A DNA stretch of 5,936 nucleotides, taken from positions 1 to 5,936 of the forward strand of contig JAAZLF010000481.1 of assembly GCA_012799425.1 (NCBI GenBank), written 5' to 3'. This DNA comes from Actinomycetales bacterium (GTDB lineage: Bacteria; Actinomycetota; Actinomycetes; Actinomycetales; Dermabacteraceae). Position 1 is the stretch's first letter, and each line of letters begins with the position of its first letter. Positions 4,740-5,936 of this stretch are shown piece after piece. The position numbers were made by a program, and so were the translations under genes. The notes under the pieces are model-generated. The model did not search any database, had not been told where the DNA came from, and worked only from the letters and a program-made list of their open reading frames with translations.

Positions 4740-5936
4740 GTGGCACGCGGCGACGGAAAACTCTCCCATGACCTGCTCCCCGGTGAGAAGGGCCCCCAGG
4801 ACGCCTGTGGCGTCTTCGGCGTCTTCGCCCCTGGGGAGGACGTCTCCAAACTGACCTACTACGGCCTGTACGCGCTGCAGCACCGCGGACAGGAATCTGC
4901 CGGCATCGCCGCGAGCGACGGCTCCCAGATCCTGGTCTACAAGGACATGGGCCTGGTCTCCCAGGTGTTCGACGAGGCGGCGCTCGCGGGCCTCCAGGGC
5001 CACATCGCCATCGGACACACCCGGTACTCGACCACCGGCGGATCCGTCTGGTCCAATGCCCAGCCCGCCCTCGGCCCCCGGCCGGACGGCACCGTGGCGA
5101 TGGCCCACAACGGCAACCTGGTCAACACCGAGCAGCTGCTGGCCCTGATCGACGAGCGCCACGGCGGCCCGCGCACCGGAGAGCTCGGTCGCGGCAACAC
5201 CACTGACACGGCGCTGGTGACCGCGCTGCTGAACCGCGAGGGCCCGCTCGACCAGGCGCTGCGCGAGGTGATGCCGCACCTGCGCGGCGCCTACTGCTTC
5301 ACGCTGATGGACGAGAAGACCCTCTACGCCGCCCGCGACCCGCAGGGCATCCGCCCGCTGGTGCTGGGACGCCTCGAGCGGGGATGGGTGGTCGCCTCGG
5401 AGACCGCGGCCCTGGACATCTGCGGCGCGAGCTTCGTGCGGGAGGTCGCTCCCGGAGAGATGATCGTGATCGACGAACAGGGACTGCGCAGCGAGCAGGT
5501 GATGCCGCCGCACCCCAAGGGATGCGTGTTCGAGTACGTGTACCTCGCCCGCCCCGACACCCGCATCGCCGGCCGCAGCGTCAACGAGGCCCGCGCCGAG
5601 ATGGGCCGCCAGCTCGCGCGCGAGCACCCCGTGGACGCAGACCTGGTGATCCCCACGCCGGAGTCCGGCACCCCCGCCGCGATCGGGTACGCCCAGGAGT
5701 CCGGGATCCCCTACGGTCAGGGGATGGTGAAGAACGCCTACGTGGGCCGCACCTTCATCCAGCCCAGCCAGACCATCCGTCAGCTCGGCATCCGCCTCAA
5801 GCTCAACCCCCTGCGCGAGGTCATCGCGGGCAAGCGCCTGGTGGTCATCGACGACTCGATCGTGCGGGGCAACACCCAGCGCGCCGTGGTGCGGATGCTT
5901 CGTGAAGCCGGCGCCGCCGAGGTGCACGTGCGGATC
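4740..5936 (+). CDS. purF: Amidophosphoribosyltransferase, N-terminal part, runs off right edge
   Basis: PurF transfers the amide nitrogen of glutamine to PRPP to make phosphoribosylamine, the first committed step of purine synthesis, in the cytoplasm. The 399 visible residues hold the class II glutamine amidotransferase domain and most of the phosphoribosyltransferase domain. Cys23 in QDACGVFGV is the catalytic nucleophile, so residues 1-22 are a propeptide that is cleaved, as in the B. subtilis type. HRGQESAG (48-55), GHTRYSTTG (92-100) and HNGNLVN (123-129) build the glutaminase site. Cys262 in KGCVFEYVYLARPD matches a ligand of the [4Fe-4S] cluster found in the B. subtilis type; the other ligands lie beyond the edge. 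VVIDDSIVRGNTQ (368-380) is the PRPP-binding loop. The start must be the GTG at 4740, because the reading frame is closed by the TGA at 4683-4685 and no ATG, GTG or TTG lies between. The start has no Shine-Dalgarno sequence. Confidence 0.97.
   Translation, partial: MARGDGKLSHDLLPGEKGPQDACGVFGVFAPGEDVSKLTYYGLYALQHRGQESAGIAASDGSQILVYKDMGLVSQVFDEAALAGLQGHIAIGHTRYSTTGGSVWSNAQPALGPRPDGTVAMAHNGNLVNTEQLLALIDERHGGPRTGELGRGNTTDTALVTALLNREGPLDQALREVMPHLRGAYCFTLMDEKTLYAARDPQGIRPLVLGRLERGWVVASETAALDICGASFVREVAPGEMIVIDEQGLRSEQVMPPHPKGCVFEYVYLARPDTRIAGRSVNEARAEMGRQLAREHPVDADLVIPTPESGTPAAIGYAQESGIPYGQGMVKNAYVGRTFIQPSQTIRQLGIRLKLNPLREVIAGKRLVVIDDSIVRGNTQRAVVRMLREAGAAEVHVRI

Noticed and set aside
3774..5927. 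Minus-strand open frame of 717 codons antisense to cutC, the membrane protein gene and purF
   Set aside because: It spans three well-supported genes and their intergenic gap, has shadow-like composition and no recognisable motif. Length alone is not evidence in DNA of this composition.

Overview
The window is a piece of a high-GC actinobacterial chromosome, by eye around 70% G+C with strong G/C preference at third codon positions. The protein sequences, especially the PurF N-terminus MARGDGKLSHDLLPGEKG, and the grouping of a DUF3151 gene, purA, an SCP-like gene and purF point to Actinomycetota. A Micrococcales genus such as Brachybacterium is my best guess, made from memory of the families rather than from a search.

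Layout. From 1 to 1235 on the minus strand lies the 5' part of an aminoglycoside-phosphotransferase/kinase-fold gene that runs off the left edge. A 54-bp divergent spacer (1236-1289) separates it from a rightward DUF3151 gene (1290-1715). After a 97-bp gap with a good extended -10 promoter and Shine-Dalgarno sequence comes purA (1813-3111, complete adenylosuccinate synthetase). Three genes follow almost without gaps: an SCP-like gene (3113-3517), cutC (3514-4311) and a small two-helix membrane protein (4308-4685). The junctions are TGA-C-GTG, ATGA and GTGA, so purA to the membrane gene is very probably one translationally coupled operon. A 54-bp gap holding a strong GC-rich stem-loop leads to purF (4740 to the right edge, N-terminal 399 residues).

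How the genes work together. PurF makes the first committed step of purine synthesis (PRPP to phosphoribosylamine). PurA makes the first step of the AMP branch from IMP. The small genes between them have no known place in that pathway, so any role in purine metabolism would be inference from position. No mobile element, CRISPR array, tRNA, rRNA or sign of horizontal transfer was seen. There is no non-coding stretch longer than about 100 bp.

Overall this is an ordinary housekeeping region, and I see no convincing new system. The points most worth a second look are three gene starts with no Shine-Dalgarno sequence, two of them with a -10-like hexamer placed for leaderless transcription; the hairpin between the operon and purF; the unknown N-terminal region of the kinase-like protein; an altered and expanded motif in CutC; and the uncharacterised coupled genes beside purA.
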